From the NCBI GenBank assembly GCA_036003885.1, contig DASYSA010000642.1, positions 1 through 40,812 of the forward strand: a stretch of 40,812 nucleotides of DNA. Reading direction: 5' to 3'. Below, piece after piece: positions 8,537-18,786 of this stretch. The position numbers and the translations under genes were made by a program. This stretch comes from DASYSA01 sp036003885 (lineage in GTDB: Bacteria; Acidobacteriota; Blastocatellia; UBA7656). Below the pieces are notes generated by a model. That model had not been told where the DNA came from. It saw only the letters and a program-made list of their open reading frames with translations, and did no database searches. Every line of letters begins with the position of its first letter. The stretch's first letter is position 1.

Positions 8537-8866
8537 TCACTCGCCGCTACCGCCCCTCTCATTCAGCTCTATCCCCAGAGCTAGCAGTTTCCTTTCAAAG
8601 CCCTCCTCGTCATTCAGCGTGTGCAAGTATGTTTTGTCGGTTCGGAGGTAAGAGATCAGTCCGCCTGTGTCCAGGCGGGCAACGACAACAGTGTCCTTCG
8701 CCGCTGGAACTTGAAACATCTTCACTTCGACGTCAGGCCCCAGGAGATATTCCGGCAATATATCATCGGGCGCGGAATTCAGGATGTATCTCCCCGGGCA
8801 GCCGCGGATCGGGTTCCATTTCCACCGTGTCATCAACTCATCGAACGTGATCATGGGCCTTTTCAC
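8537..8866 (-). CDS. Small conserved-looking hypothetical protein
   Basis: A 109-residue soluble protein of unknown function, with a likely globular pattern: FDELMTRWKWNPIRGCPGRYIL, DVEVKMFQVPAAKDTVVVARLDTGGLISYL, and a charged C-terminus. No signal peptide, membrane helix or recognised motif. I use the GTG at 8866 because its first bases overlap the TGA of the upstream mini-ORF (GTGA), suggesting coupling. The ATG at 8854, with AAAAGG 3 bases before it, is an alternative giving 105 residues. It ends 3 bases from the convergent debranching-enzyme gene. Confidence 0.65.
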   Translation of the reverse strand: MKRPMITFDELMTRWKWNPIRGCPGRYILNSAPDDILPEYLLGPDVEVKMFQVPAAKDTVVVARLDTGGLISYLRTDKTYLHTLNDEEGFERKLLALGIELNERGGSGE

Positions 8867-8940
8867 GGTTTGCGTATCAGGATGAACAACCCGACGCCTA
8901 TAAGCTGACGACGAGCGAGAAAGCGCGAAATTGAAGGCAT
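8863..8940 (-). CDS. Possible 25-residue membrane mini-protein
   Basis: A 26-codon frame beginning ATG-CCT-TCA at 8940 and ending TGA at 8863, with AAAGGA spaced about 6 bases before the start, one of the better ribosome sites in the region. The peptide has a basic first half (MPSISRFLARRQ) and a hydrophobic stretch LIGVGLFILI before RKP, which could be a short membrane anchor. Its TGA overlaps the GTG of the gene at 8866. It could be a real mini-protein or a leader that couples translation of the next gene. Not recognised as any family. Confidence 0.45.
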   Translation of the reverse strand: MPSISRFLARRQLIGVGLFILIRKP

Positions 8941-9034
8941 AAGAATTCCTTTCTGTCTGTCGAAGACGTGCGTGCGCCGTTGCATCCGATCGTCAGGTCC
9001 GGATTCTCCCACCGGCGATATACACCCAACCGTC

Positions 9035-9472
9035 TTATGCGGTAAGCCTGATCATTGTAGCCAGCATCGTTGCAACGAGTGTCTCTTCACCTCCGGCATG
9101 CGCGAAGACATCGCCTTCGCATACGGTCAGTGTTCGACCGGACTTCCTGACTCTGCCTATTGCCAGAAAGCGCTCACCTATTGCTGGTGCGAGCAAGTTG
9201 ACCTTGTATTCAACGGTAAGAACTCCCGACGTAGATGCCATCAGGCTAAATGCGGCATAGCCGCAGGCGCTATCCACGATGCTTGTTATGATTCCCGCGT
9301 GAATGAAGCCGTTTTGCTGCGTCAACTCCTGCTGAAAAGGGATCTCAATGTGCACCTCGCCGGGCATTACCTTTACGAGTTTGGCATTGATTGTCTTCAT
9401 CAGCCGTTGGAGATTGAAGCTTGAGCGAACGCGAGACTCGAATGCCGGATCAGGAAGACTGAAAGCTGGCAT
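9035..9472 (-). CDS. PaaI-like hotdog-fold acyl-CoA thioesterase
   Basis: A 145-residue hotdog-fold protein of the PaaI/YdiI-like thioesterase family, hydrolysing an acyl- or aryl-CoA that cannot be named from sequence. Visible: the strand before the core VHIEIPFQQELTQQNGFIHAGIITSIVDSACGYAAFSLM, with the family pattern N-G-x-x-H-x-G and the acidic residue of the central helix (IVDSACG). The second half is SGVLTVEYKVNLLAPAIGERFLAIGRVRKSGRTLTVCEGDVFA, the usual substrate-binding strands. Length and order of elements are complete. It is preceded by about 310 bases without a gene, holding a heptamer array and the promoter of the divergent kinase. Confidence 0.87.
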   Translation of the reverse strand: MPAFSLPDPAFESRVRSSFNLQRLMKTINAKLVKVMPGEVHIEIPFQQELTQQNGFIHAGIITSIVDSACGYAAFSLMASTSGVLTVEYKVNLLAPAIGERFLAIGRVRKSGRTLTVCEGDVFAHAGGEETLVATMLATMIRLTA

Positions 9473-9539
9473 CTGGATGGCTCCCGAATAAGATGATCAG
9501 CGAGAGCTTAATAGATTCAACTGTGAAACTCAAAAGAAT

Positions 9540-9633
9540 GATGCGTGATTCGTGATGCGTGATTCGTGATTCGTGATGCGTGATGCGTGATTCGCAATTT
9601 GTCACGGATCACGGATCACGAATCACGCATCAC
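9540..9633. repeat. Heptamer foldback array H2 (GATGCGT/GATTCGT and reverse complement)
   Basis: Left arm, from 9540, has eight 7-base units alternating GATGCGT and GATTCGT, the last ending in CGC. The right arm 9601-9633 repeats CACGGAT, CACGGAT, CACGAAT, CACGCAT, CAC, the reverse complement. The centre is only about 8 bases (AATTTGT). Units vary at one or two fixed positions while the period never slips. The array ends one base before the -35 box of the kinase promoter. Confidence 0.92.
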
Positions 9634-9634
9634 T

Positions 9635-9662
9635 TTGCCCGGCATCCGGTCGTGTGTATAAT
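9635..9662 (+). promoter_or_regulatory. Putative sigma-70 promoter of the Ser/Thr kinase gene
   Basis: TTGCCC at 9635-9640 and a perfect TATAAT at 9657-9662 with a 16-base spacer, about 120 bases before the kinase start. It adjoins the right arm of array H2, so a cruciform or bound factor there could affect it. Confidence 0.6.
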
Positions 9663-9783
9663 CGTCTCAAGCGTTTCGGCAGTTGGAGATCAAGGGTCAA
9701 AGAATAGACCACCCAGCGTCGATGGCTTCTGACACCTACCTTTGACCTCATCTCTGCAGAGGTCACGCTCAGGTTCAAAACTG

Positions 9784-12261
9784 ATGGTCGGAAAGACGAT
9801 ACTCCACTACCGCATCCTCAAAGAGATTGGGAAGGGCGGGATGGGTGTCGTCTATAAGGCCGAAGACACCAAGCTTCACCGGGCCGTCGCCATTAAAGCG
9901 CTCTCGGCAGACCTGGTCGGCGACCAAAAAGCGCGCAGCCGCTTTATGCGTGAGGCCCGAGCCGCTTCTGCCATCGATCATCCGAATATCTGCACAGTCT
10001 ACGAAATCAACGAAGTCGATGGGGTCCTCTTTTTTGTGATGCCATTTGTCGAGGGCAAGACGCTGAAGAAGTTCATAGGCGGGCGGCCGGTGCCGCTCGA
10101 TCTGGCGCTGGAGTTCTCACTGCAGCTCGTAGATGCTCTCGCCGAGGCTCACCGATCCAACGTTCTTCACCGCGACATCAAGTCTTCAAACGTGATGCTG
10201 AACGAAAGGAATCAAGTTAAGGTCCTCGATTTCGGTCTCGCGAAGCTCACCGACGCGGACGCACAGGGTGAGCCAGAGTTTCCAGGTGGAGGTGATATCA
10301 CCCAGCTTGGTACTCCCTTCGGCACGGCGAGCTACATGTCGCCCGAGCAAGCGAAGGGCGAAGCGGCCGACGCCCGTTCAGATCTATTTTCTCTCGGCAT
10401 AGTTATGTACGAGATGTTCACGGGCCGGCTTCCGTTCAAGGGCAAGTCCTCAGTGGAAGTAATGCACGCGGTCATAAACGACGAACCTGCGCCACTTGGG
10501 GACGAGGCGCCCCCGGGACTTCAGACGACAATGACCAGGTTGCTGGCGAAGAATCCCGCCGCGCGCTATCAAACAGCCGGCCAGGTTCTGGAAGATCTGC
10601 GCGCGCTCGTTCGCGGTCACTACGCTGAGAAGGGAGTCATTCCTGCCGACAAGTCCGCCTCGTTCGGGGCATCGACTCAGCGTGAGAAGGGCAAGGGCCT
10701 GATCGGCCGCGCAAAAGACTGGGTCCAACGAACCTTCAGCGTCGCGGCTCCGCAAAGGGATGAGGTCAGCTCGGGGACGCCGTCGGCCACTCCCGACCTG
10801 ACGCCTTCCGCCTGGCAGTCGCGAGACAAGCAGGCGATTGCGATTCTACCGTTCAAGAACCTGTCGGGAAGCCCCGAGACTGAGTTCTACAGCTTCAGCC
10901 TGGCCGACAGCGTCATCACCGAGCTTGCTCAGCTTCACGAGTTGATTGTCCGGCCCTCATCTTATATCGCTCAGTACCAGAACAAGGATGTCGATCCCCG
11001 AATCGTCGGCACGCAGTTGGCAGTCGATGCCGTGTTGATCGGCGGATACCTCAAAGCCGGCGACCGGTTTCGCGTGACGCCTCAACTGGTCGATGTGACT
11101 TCCGGCGAGATCGTATGGAGCGAGAAGATAGACGTGGACGCAAGAGACATCATCACCGTTCAGGACACAATCTCGCGCCGGATCGTCGAGGGCCTTCGGG
11201 TGAAGACCAGCTCCGACGAACAGGAGCGATTGGTGAAGAAGTCGCCAACCGAGAACGCAGAGGGCTACGAGAGCTACCTGAAGGGCCGCACCCTGCTATA
11301 CAAGTTCACCACTCAGACGCTCGATAAGAGTGACCTCGACTCGGCAGTATCGATGTTCAATAACGCAATCAAGCAAGACCCCAACTTCGCGCTGGCCCAC
11401 AGCGGGATTGGCGTCTGCCTCCTCGAGTTTGTGCTGAAGGGCATGGGAGGCCTCGACTACTTTGGTAGGGCGAAAAAGTCATTTCAGCTCGCCCTGCAAA
11501 CAGACTCGACCCTGGTCGAGCCGCGGGTCAGATTGGTCTACATCGATTTGATTGAGGGCAAGAGCGAGAGGGCTCGCGCGGAGATCGCCCGACTGCTCAG
11601 GCACGCGCCGAACGAGCCATCGGTCCATTCTGCCGCGGCTTATGTGTATCGTCTGTCCGGCCAGTACGAGCGCGCGCTGGAACAGTGGGACCTGCTCCTG
11701 AGAATCAATCCGACCGACGTGGTATTTGCAAGTTACAACCGCGCCCGAATCTACATCTACCAGCACGACTACGATAAGGCCGGGGCCTCGATCGCGACGG
11801 GTCTGGCCTTCGAGCCCAATCATCCAAACTTGCGCACCTATGGCGCGCTGGTTGACTACTATCGGGGCGAGATCGAGAAGGCGACGATTGTACTGGAAGA
11901 TGTTCTGGCGAGGAATCCGGACCTCCACTCGCACCCGATTTTTCTGGCATTCTGCTATCTGGCGAAGGGCGATCGGGAGCGGGCGCTGGGCTTGATTGAC
12001 GACCAGGTGCGAGCAACCGGTCTTGCCGATCAGGACGTGGCCTATCGGCTTGCAACCGTGTATGCGATTGACGGAGATTCGGAGCTCGCGTTTGAATGGC
12101 TCGACCGGGCTATTTCGATGGGCAACGAGAACTATCCCTGGTTCACGTCGGATCCCCACTGGACGTCGCTACGGGAGGATCCGCGCCACAAGGCAATAAT
12201 GGAATCGTTGAAGGCCAAATGGGAGCGGGTGATCAGCCAGATCGACTTAACTCAACCTTGA
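9784..12261 (+). CDS. Ser/Thr protein kinase with TolB-like and TPR regions
   Basis: An 825-residue Hanks-type kinase. Kinase domain about 8-275: glycine loop IGKGGMGVVY (15-24), ATP lysine K38 in VAIKAL, catalytic HRDIKSSNV with D131, DFG at 149-151, and SPEQAKGEAADARSDLFSLGIVMYE. All catalytic residues are present. After a linker, residues from about 365 (QAIAILPFKNLSGSPETEFYSFSLADSVITEL ... RVTPQLVDVTSGEIVWSEK) match the FlgO/TolB-like module that follows many regulator heads. At least five TPR-like repeats fill the rest. No membrane helix is visible, so it is probably cytoplasmic. I chose the ATG at 9784, which starts at the kinase fold; the frame extends 14 codons upstream without kinase similarity. 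This architecture is common in Acidobacteriota. Targets are unknown. Confidence 0.93.
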   Translation: MVGKTILHYRILKEIGKGGMGVVYKAEDTKLHRAVAIKALSADLVGDQKARSRFMREARAASAIDHPNICTVYEINEVDGVLFFVMPFVEGKTLKKFIGGRPVPLDLALEFSLQLVDALAEAHRSNVLHRDIKSSNVMLNERNQVKVLDFGLAKLTDADAQGEPEFPGGGDITQLGTPFGTASYMSPEQAKGEAADARSDLFSLGIVMYEMFTGRLPFKGKSSVEVMHAVINDEPAPLGDEAPPGLQTTMTRLLAKNPAARYQTAGQVLEDLRALVRGHYAEKGVIPADKSASFGASTQREKGKGLIGRAKDWVQRTFSVAAPQRDEVSSGTPSATPDLTPSAWQSRDKQAIAILPFKNLSGSPETEFYSFSLADSVITELAQLHELIVRPSSYIAQYQNKDVDPRIVGTQLAVDAVLIGGYLKAGDRFRVTPQLVDVTSGEIVWSEKIDVDARDIITVQDTISRRIVEGLRVKTSSDEQERLVKKSPTENAEGYESYLKGRTLLYKFTTQTLDKSDLDSAVSMFNNAIKQDPNFALAHSGIGVCLLEFVLKGMGGLDYFGRAKKSFQLALQTDSTLVEPRVRLVYIDLIEGKSERARAEIARLLRHAPNEPSVHSAAAYVYRLSGQYERALEQWDLLLRINPTDVVFASYNRARIYIYQHDYDKAGASIATGLAFEPNHPNLRTYGALVDYYRGEIEKATIVLEDVLARNPDLHSHPIFLAFCYLAKGDRERALGLIDDQVRATGLADQDVAYRLATVYAIDGDSELAFEWLDRAISMGNENYPWFTSDPHWTSLREDPRHKAIMESLKAKWERVISQIDLTQP

Positions 12262-12313
12262 TCCGATCTTCTATTTTCGGCCTCGGACCCTTGAGGGATG
12301 GTCCGCCTGCCGC

Positions 12314-13279
12314 CTAAGCAGAAATGGGAACGACGCCGAGGGCGTTTTGGAGCCCCTCGATCACCCGGCGCTTGACATCCTCGTAATCACCTTCGATTCG
12401 ACATCCAGCGGCGTTGCGATGGCCGCCCCCTCCGAACGTCTCAGCCACTTTGGCGACGTTGCTCTTCCCTTTAGAGCGGAGGCTCACGCGATAGACTCCC
12501 GGAGCGAATTCCTTGAAGAAGGCGACCGCTTCTACTTCATCAATAGACAGCGCATGATTCACGATGCCGTCCGAGTCTTCTTCTGAGGCTTCCGCCTGGC
12601 ACATTGTCTCGCGGTCCATCGCGATCCAGGCAATCCGGCCCGATTCATCCCTTTCGATGGTAGAGAGAACCAAACCCAGAAGCTTGGTCCGAGAGAACGG
12701 ATAAGAGTAGAACAGCGCCTGTGATATCCGGGCAGGCTCGACTCCGCGACGAACGAGCTCCGAGGCGATCTTGAGCGTTCGCTCCGTGGTGTTCGAGAAG
12801 TGAAAGCTTCCGGTGTCGGTCAACAGGGCGGTGTAGATGCAGTCGGCTATGTCTTTGGTCACGTCGACGCCAAGCGCTTTACACAGATTGTAGATCATCT
12901 CGCCGACAGCCGCGGCGGTAGCATCGATCCAGTTAACATCACCGAAGGGAATGGTCGTCGAGTGGTGATCTATGTTGACCACGAATTGATTCTTGAGGCC
13001 CGGCAGGCCCGGACGTTCAACATCGCTGCACTCGATTATGAATGCCGCATCATAGATCTCCGCTACGTCGGATTGCACCAGGACCAGCTCAGATCCAGGC
13101 AGCACCATATAGGCTGGAGGCACGCGGTCTCTCAGTACGACATCGACATTCTTGCCAAGGCTCTTCAAGATGCAATAGAGAGCGAGACCTGATCCCAGCC
13201 CGTCGCCATCCGGCCGGATGTGCGAAGTGATCATGAAGCGATGCTTCTTTTCGATTAGTTCAACAACCTGACTAAGCAT
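12314..13279 (-). CDS. nrnA: DHH/DHHA1 phosphoesterase, NrnA-type oligoribonuclease/pAp phosphatase
   Basis: A 321-residue DHH-family enzyme that degrades nano-RNAs and may dephosphorylate pAp. Motif I SHIRPDGDGLGSGLAL, motif II ECSDVERPG, the name-giving IDHHSTT, motif IV DTGSFHFSNTT and the DHHA1 GGGGHRNAAGC are all intact. Length fits the family. I start at the ATG on 13279; a TTG two codons upstream is less likely. It is the last gene of the rimP-nusA-infB-rbfA cluster, a common placement in bacteria, separated from rbfA by 100 bases that hold a decayed 7-base-period repeat. It is convergent with the kinase gene. Confidence 0.92.
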   Translation of the reverse strand: MLSQVVELIEKKHRFMITSHIRPDGDGLGSGLALYCILKSLGKNVDVVLRDRVPPAYMVLPGSELVLVQSDVAEIYDAAFIIECSDVERPGLPGLKNQFVVNIDHHSTTIPFGDVNWIDATAAAVGEMIYNLCKALGVDVTKDIADCIYTALLTDTGSFHFSNTTERTLKIASELVRRGVEPARISQALFYSYPFSRTKLLGLVLSTIERDESGRIAWIAMDRETMCQAEASEEDSDGIVNHALSIDEVEAVAFFKEFAPGVYRVSLRSKGKSNVAKVAETFGGGGHRNAAGCRIEGDYEDVKRRVIEGLQNALGVVPISA

Positions 13280-13344
13280 AGTCAACCACTGACAGCAAAC
13301 ACCCTGACAACTTAACCTGACACCAAACTCTGAAACCTGGCTGA
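13280..13344. repeat. Degenerate 7/14-base-period repeat upstream of nrnA
   Basis: Read on the plus strand in 7-base steps from 13289: CTGACAG, CAAACAC, CCTGACA, ACTTAAC, CTGACAC, CAAACTC. The first and third 14-mers agree at most positions, 28 bases apart. On the minus strand the series (GTCAGTG, GTTGACT) runs straight into the nrnA ATG with no Shine-Dalgarno. It looks like a decayed relative of the heptamer arrays; the degeneracy makes this tentative. Confidence 0.35.
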
Positions 13345-13379
13345 AAAGACCGGTTCCCGGGACCTACTCGAAATCGCAT

Positions 13380-13805
13380 TCACTCCTGACCGTGAGATTC
13401 GGCTAGTTCAATCTCGCCCTCTCGAAGGCCCTCCGGGTCCGCCTCCTGCTCCCGCTGCCTTGCCTTCTCCCCCTCCTCGGTCAGGATCTCCTCGATCCGG
13501 GCCGCAGTCCGAAGCGTATCATCGAAAGCGAAATGCAGTTCGGGGGTTCGCCTTATGCGCAAGGCCGCGCCAAGCTGGTAGCGGATGAAACCCGAAGCAC
13601 GATTAAGAGCTTGAAGAGACTGGGACACTTCTTCTTCGGAGCCAAGAATACTCACATAGATCTTCGCGTGGCGCAGGTCAGGGCTAATCTTTGCGTTAGT
13701 GACGGTAACGAACCCAATCCTGGGGTCGCTCATCTCGCCTGCGATGATCAGACTGACTTCTTCTTTGATCTGTTCGGAGATGCGCTCAGGCCTCCTGCCG
13801 GTCAT
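13380..13805 (-). CDS. rbfA: Ribosome-binding factor A
   Basis: A 141-residue cytoplasmic 30S maturation factor that binds helix 1 of 16S rRNA and helps late assembly and cold adaptation. Visible: RPERISEQIKEEVSLII, the KH-like core DPRIGFVTVTNAKISPDLRHAKIYVSILG, and LQALNRASGFIRYQLGAALRIRRTPELHFAFDDT, the RbfA signature with the AxG kink motif region. A charged Glu-rich tail (about 115-141) extends the usual length by some 15-20 residues. Start ATG at 13805 (MTGRRPERI); the frame is open 24 codons further upstream but without RbfA similarity. Downstream of infB in the same direction. Confidence 0.95.
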   Translation of the reverse strand: MTGRRPERISEQIKEEVSLIIAGEMSDPRIGFVTVTNAKISPDLRHAKIYVSILGSEEEVSQSLQALNRASGFIRYQLGAALRIRRTPELHFAFDDTLRTAARIEEILTEEGEKARQREQEADPEGLREGEIELAESHGQE

Positions 13806-13888
13806 ACGTCCCCCGGTTGCCCCCACCGACCCAAGTGAACTGAAGATGCTACCCCGAACGAGCTGAACTTGCAACAACGCTCTCGTAC

Positions 13889-13961
13889 GGGCGGGCCTCC
13901 GTGCCCGCTCCTGATCGGTGCCGTGGTAATCACTCAGGTGGCAGGCAACGGAGGCCCGCCC
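13889..13961. repeat. Long hairpin element in the infB-rbfA spacer
   Basis: GGGCGGGCCTCCGT at 13889-13902 pairs perfectly with ACGGAGGCCCGCCC at 13948-13961, a 14-bp stem enclosing about 45 bases. It begins GTACGGG, like the smaller GTACGC hairpin at 5476. It sits in the 174-base gap within an operon and has no T-run, so it may act as an mRNA processing or stability element or be a dispersed palindromic repeat. Confidence 0.7.
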
Positions 13962-13979
13962 CTAAACAAGTCGGCAGCA

Positions 13980-16637
13980 TTACAGCGAAGTGGGCGCAAC
14001 CTCTTCGGTTGTGTATGCCTCGATGACATCACCGACCTTCACATCCTGAAACCGCTCCAGCGAGATGCCGCATTCGAACCCCTGTCTCACCTCGCTCACA
14101 TCGTCTTTGAAGCGCTTCAAGGTCTCTATGCGCCCCTCGTAAACAACCACGCTATCGCGCAGCAATCTCACAGTTGTGCGGCGAATTGTGCCGTCGATCA
14201 CGTAGCAGCCCGCTACCTGTCCCACCTTTGGAACCTTGAAGACCTGACGCACCTCAATATGACCTGCGATGACTTCGCGTTTGGTAGCATCAAGAAGTCC
14301 AAGCATCGCCGCCCGGATCTCTTCCTCGACCTTATAGATTACGGTATGCAGCCGAATATCGACGTCCTCTATTTCAGCGATCTCGCGCGCTCTCGTTTGA
14401 GGACGAACGTTGAAACCGATGATGACCGCCACGCGGTTCATGTCTTTTGAAGAGGCCGCAGCCAGCATCACATCCGATTCTGTTATGGCGCCGACGCCTG
14501 ACCTGATTATGCGAATCTTGACCCGTTCGGTAGACAGCTTGTTAAGGCCGTCGCGGACCGCTTCAACCGAACCCTGAACGTCACCCTTGAGGATGACAAG
14601 CAATTCCTTGATCTGGCTCTTGTCGGCAAAGAGCTGTTCGAGCCCTCGAGCTGAAGTTCGCGCGATGGCTGCCAGGCGCGCCTGCATCTGCCGCTGGCTC
14701 GCGATGTGTTGCGCCTGATTTGCCTCTTGCACAACCTGCAGTTGATCGCCCGCGAGCGGCACGCCCTGCAGACCCAGGACTTCAACCGGCGTCGAGGGAC
14801 CCGCGCGCTCAACACTCTCACCCCGATCATCGAACATGGCCCGGACTCGTCCGAACACCTGACCCGCAATGAACGGGTCGCCTATCTTGAGGGTCCCCTG
14901 CTGCACGAGCACGGTGCCCACTGCACCTCGGCCTTTATCGAGCTTGGCTTCCAGTACAACACCCGAAGCCAGGCGATCCGGGTTGCCCTTGAGCTCGAGC
15001 ACGTCGGTGGTCAGGATGATCATCTCCAGGAGGGAGTCGAGATTCTCCTGCTTCTTCGCGGACACTTCCACCATGACCGTGTCGCCGCCCCATTGGTCCC
15101 AGAGCAGTCCGCGGTCGGCGAGCCCCTGCTTCACCCGATCAGGTTGCGCTTCAGGCTTATCGATCTTGTTGATTGCGACGATCATCGGCACTTCGGCGGC
15201 TCGCGCGTGATCGATAGCCTCGAGAGTTTGTGGCATCACGCCGTCATCGGCCGCAACAACCAGCACCACAACGTCGGTGACACGTGCTCCTCTTGCTCTC
15301 ATCATCGTGAATGCTTCGTGACCTGGAGTGTCGAGGAAGACGATTCGACGTTTGCGCTCGGGATCGTCCGGATCGGACACGTCCACCGAGTAGGCACCTA
15401 TGTGCTGGGTGATGCCGCCCGCCTCGCCTTCCGCCACTCGCGTCTTACGAATGGCATCCAGCAACGAAGTCTTTCCGTGATCGACGTGGCCCATGACGGT
15501 AACAACCGGCGCGCGAGGCATTGAGCCTTCTTCGCCCGATTCGATGATCTTCTCTTCCTCGGTTTCGGTGATCATCTCCTCAAACGGGAGGAAGTTGATG
15601 TTGTAGCCGAACTCTTTGCCTATCTCCTTTGCGATATCCTGGTTCAGCGTCTGGTTGATCGTCGCCATCACGCCGCGTTGGAGCAGCATCTGCACAACAT
15701 CTTTGGCTTTGACTTCGAGCTTCTCGGAGAAGTCCTTAAGCGTGGTGCCTTCGATGAGCTTGATCGGTCTGAGTTCGGTAAACACCGGTCTGGTTCTTGG
15801 CTGTACCATGGTGCCGGGGCCGCGCATGTGGCGCGGCACGTCGACATGCTTGCCTTCCTCAGGTCCGCCCTCGCCATGTCCGCGCTTTCCTCTGCGAGTG
15901 CGCTTGCGTGGACGGCCGGTGTCCTGGGGTACGTAGGTGGTTTGCAGCTTGCGAGCCGGCGTATCCGGTACTGTTACGGCCTCGGCGCCGGAGCGAGCCG
16001 ATGCAACTCGTCCCGACCCAGCCGGACTTCCAATTGCGGCCTGAGGCTGCATGGGTCGACCGGGTTGCGGTCTGAGGACCCGAACCTGTGTGCGCGGGCG
16101 CTGTATTGGCGACGGCACGGAAATGCCTGGAACAGATGTAATCGGTTCGCGTGAAGAATCATCGCCTTCAGGCGCATTGATGGCCGGCTCAGGCGCAACG
16201 TCGCTTGATGGTTGTGGCGCGGCGGATACGCCCTGCGGCTGCGGCGGCGGAGCGGCGGCAGCCGGCTTCAATATGCGAACCTTTGGCCTGGCGACTTCCG
16301 GCTCTTGCGGCGCAGACGCAGCCGGCCGCTCGGCAGGCTGGGGTGCGGCGGACTCGGCCTCAACCTCTGTATGCTCGAGCTCGGGCCGGATGTCGACAGA
16401 GGTTTCGGCGGCCTCGGCACGCTTAATGACCTTGACGAGACGAGGGCCAACGGACGGCACCACCTTCTTGGGGAAGTATTTGGTGCGGATTCGCTCGGCC
16501 ACTTCCATCGGAACGGAGTTGGAGGGCACGTTCACATCTATACCCTCGCGCCGCGCATCGTCGATCACGCGCTTATTGTCCAGCTTCAACTCCTTAGCCA
16601 GGTCGTAGATTCTTATCTTTTGGTGTTGCACTGCCAT
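13980..16637 (-). CDS. infB: Translation initiation factor IF-2
   Basis: An 885-residue GTPase that brings fMet-tRNA to the 30S subunit and promotes subunit joining. The IF2 N-terminal helical motif (IRIYDLAKELKLDNKRVIDDARREGIDV) is at 8-36, followed by a long Pro/Ala/Arg-rich disordered linker to about 300. A second IF2-N motif (TLKDFSEKLEVKAKDVVQMLLQRG) is next. The G domain has GHVDHGKTSLLDAI (from about 382), DTPGHEAF and NKIDKP. Domains II-IV follow through GDVQGSVEAVRDGL, with the C-terminal fMet-tRNA domain ending at the stop. Complete and normal length. ATG at 16637 begins the conserved motif. Downstream of nusA by 51 bases; ylxR and the L7Ae-like ylxQ, often found between nusA and infB, are absent. 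Confidence 0.97.
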   Translation of the reverse strand: MAVQHQKIRIYDLAKELKLDNKRVIDDARREGIDVNVPSNSVPMEVAERIRTKYFPKKVVPSVGPRLVKVIKRAEAAETSVDIRPELEHTEVEAESAAPQPAERPAASAPQEPEVARPKVRILKPAAAAPPPQPQGVSAAPQPSSDVAPEPAINAPEGDDSSREPITSVPGISVPSPIQRPRTQVRVLRPQPGRPMQPQAAIGSPAGSGRVASARSGAEAVTVPDTPARKLQTTYVPQDTGRPRKRTRRGKRGHGEGGPEEGKHVDVPRHMRGPGTMVQPRTRPVFTELRPIKLIEGTTLKDFSEKLEVKAKDVVQMLLQRGVMATINQTLNQDIAKEIGKEFGYNINFLPFEEMITETEEEKIIESGEEGSMPRAPVVTVMGHVDHGKTSLLDAIRKTRVAEGEAGGITQHIGAYSVDVSDPDDPERKRRIVFLDTPGHEAFTMMRARGARVTDVVVLVVAADDGVMPQTLEAIDHARAAEVPMIVAINKIDKPEAQPDRVKQGLADRGLLWDQWGGDTVMVEVSAKKQENLDSLLEMIILTTDVLELKGNPDRLASGVVLEAKLDKGRGAVGTVLVQQGTLKIGDPFIAGQVFGRVRAMFDDRGESVERAGPSTPVEVLGLQGVPLAGDQLQVVQEANQAQHIASQRQMQARLAAIARTSARGLEQLFADKSQIKELLVILKGDVQGSVEAVRDGLNKLSTERVKIRIIRSGVGAITESDVMLAAASSKDMNRVAVIIGFNVRPQTRAREIAEIEDVDIRLHTVIYKVEEEIRAAMLGLLDATKREVIAGHIEVRQVFKVPKVGQVAGCYVIDGTIRRTTVRLLRDSVVVYEGRIETLKRFKDDVSEVRQGFECGISLERFQDVKVGDVIEAYTTEEVAPTSL

Positions 16638-16688
16638 ATTTAATCCGGGGGCGTCGTGTTAAACAGGCGACAAGTGTCCTGTCGCACA

Positions 16689-18272
<1,584 letters not shown>

Positions 18273-18314
18273 ATCTCTTTCCCTGGAAGCGGATTGGGTT
18301 TCCAGTTCCGCGTC

Positions 18315-18776
18315 CTAAAACTCATACTCGATATTCGCCTTTACGATCTGATCGTAAGGTATTTCAACCTTGCCGACGCTATCGGCATCCAGCGTAACCA
18401 GATTCTGGTCGATGCCGACCAACCTACCCCGAAAATTCCTCTGCCCGTTTATGGGCGTCGAGGCTCTAAGCCTCACCTTCGATCCTGCAAAGCGTTCGTA
18501 ATCGGCCGGCTTGTACAGCCCGCGCTCAACGCCCGGCGAGGAGACTTCAAGGGTGTACCTTTGTTGAAGCACCTCCTCCACATCAAGAAGCAGGCCCACC
18601 TGATTGCTGACCTTTTCACAATCGCCGTGGTTGACACCGCCCGGCTTGTCAATAAAGATTCGCAACACGAAGTTGGCGGCCGGGCCGAGTGCTTCCCAAT
18701 GGACCAACTCCAGGCCCTCGCGGTGCGTTACGCGCGCCACTATTGTGGCTATTGCCTCTTGATCAGCTTCAGTCAT
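18315..18776 (-). CDS. rimP: Ribosome maturation factor RimP
   Basis: A 153-residue factor for 30S subunit assembly. Visible: EAIATIVARVTHREGLELVHWEALGPAANFVLRIFIDKPGGVNHGDCEKVSNQVGLLLD, the RimP N-terminal alpha/beta domain with its DC.. pattern. Then YTLEVSSPGVERGLYKPADYERFAGSKVRLR, the highly conserved VSSPGxxRxL, and the SH3-like C-terminal domain. I chose the ATG at 18776 (MTEADQEAI); the frame is open 30 codons further upstream, but that stretch contains the leader hairpin and promoter. First gene of the rimP-nusA-infB-rbfA-nrnA series. Only 10 bases separate the leader T-run from the start, with no Shine-Dalgarno visible. Confidence 0.94.
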   Translation of the reverse strand: MTEADQEAIATIVARVTHREGLELVHWEALGPAANFVLRIFIDKPGGVNHGDCEKVSNQVGLLLDVEEVLQQRYTLEVSSPGVERGLYKPADYERFAGSKVRLRASTPINGQRNFRGRLVGIDQNLVTLDADSVGKVEIPYDQIVKANIEYEF

Positions 18777-18786
18777 TATCGCTAAG

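Noticed and set aside
14507..15524. Long plus-strand open frames opposite infB and nusA
   Set aside because: They are shadows of well-supported minus-strand genes, with no ribosome sites or family motifs.
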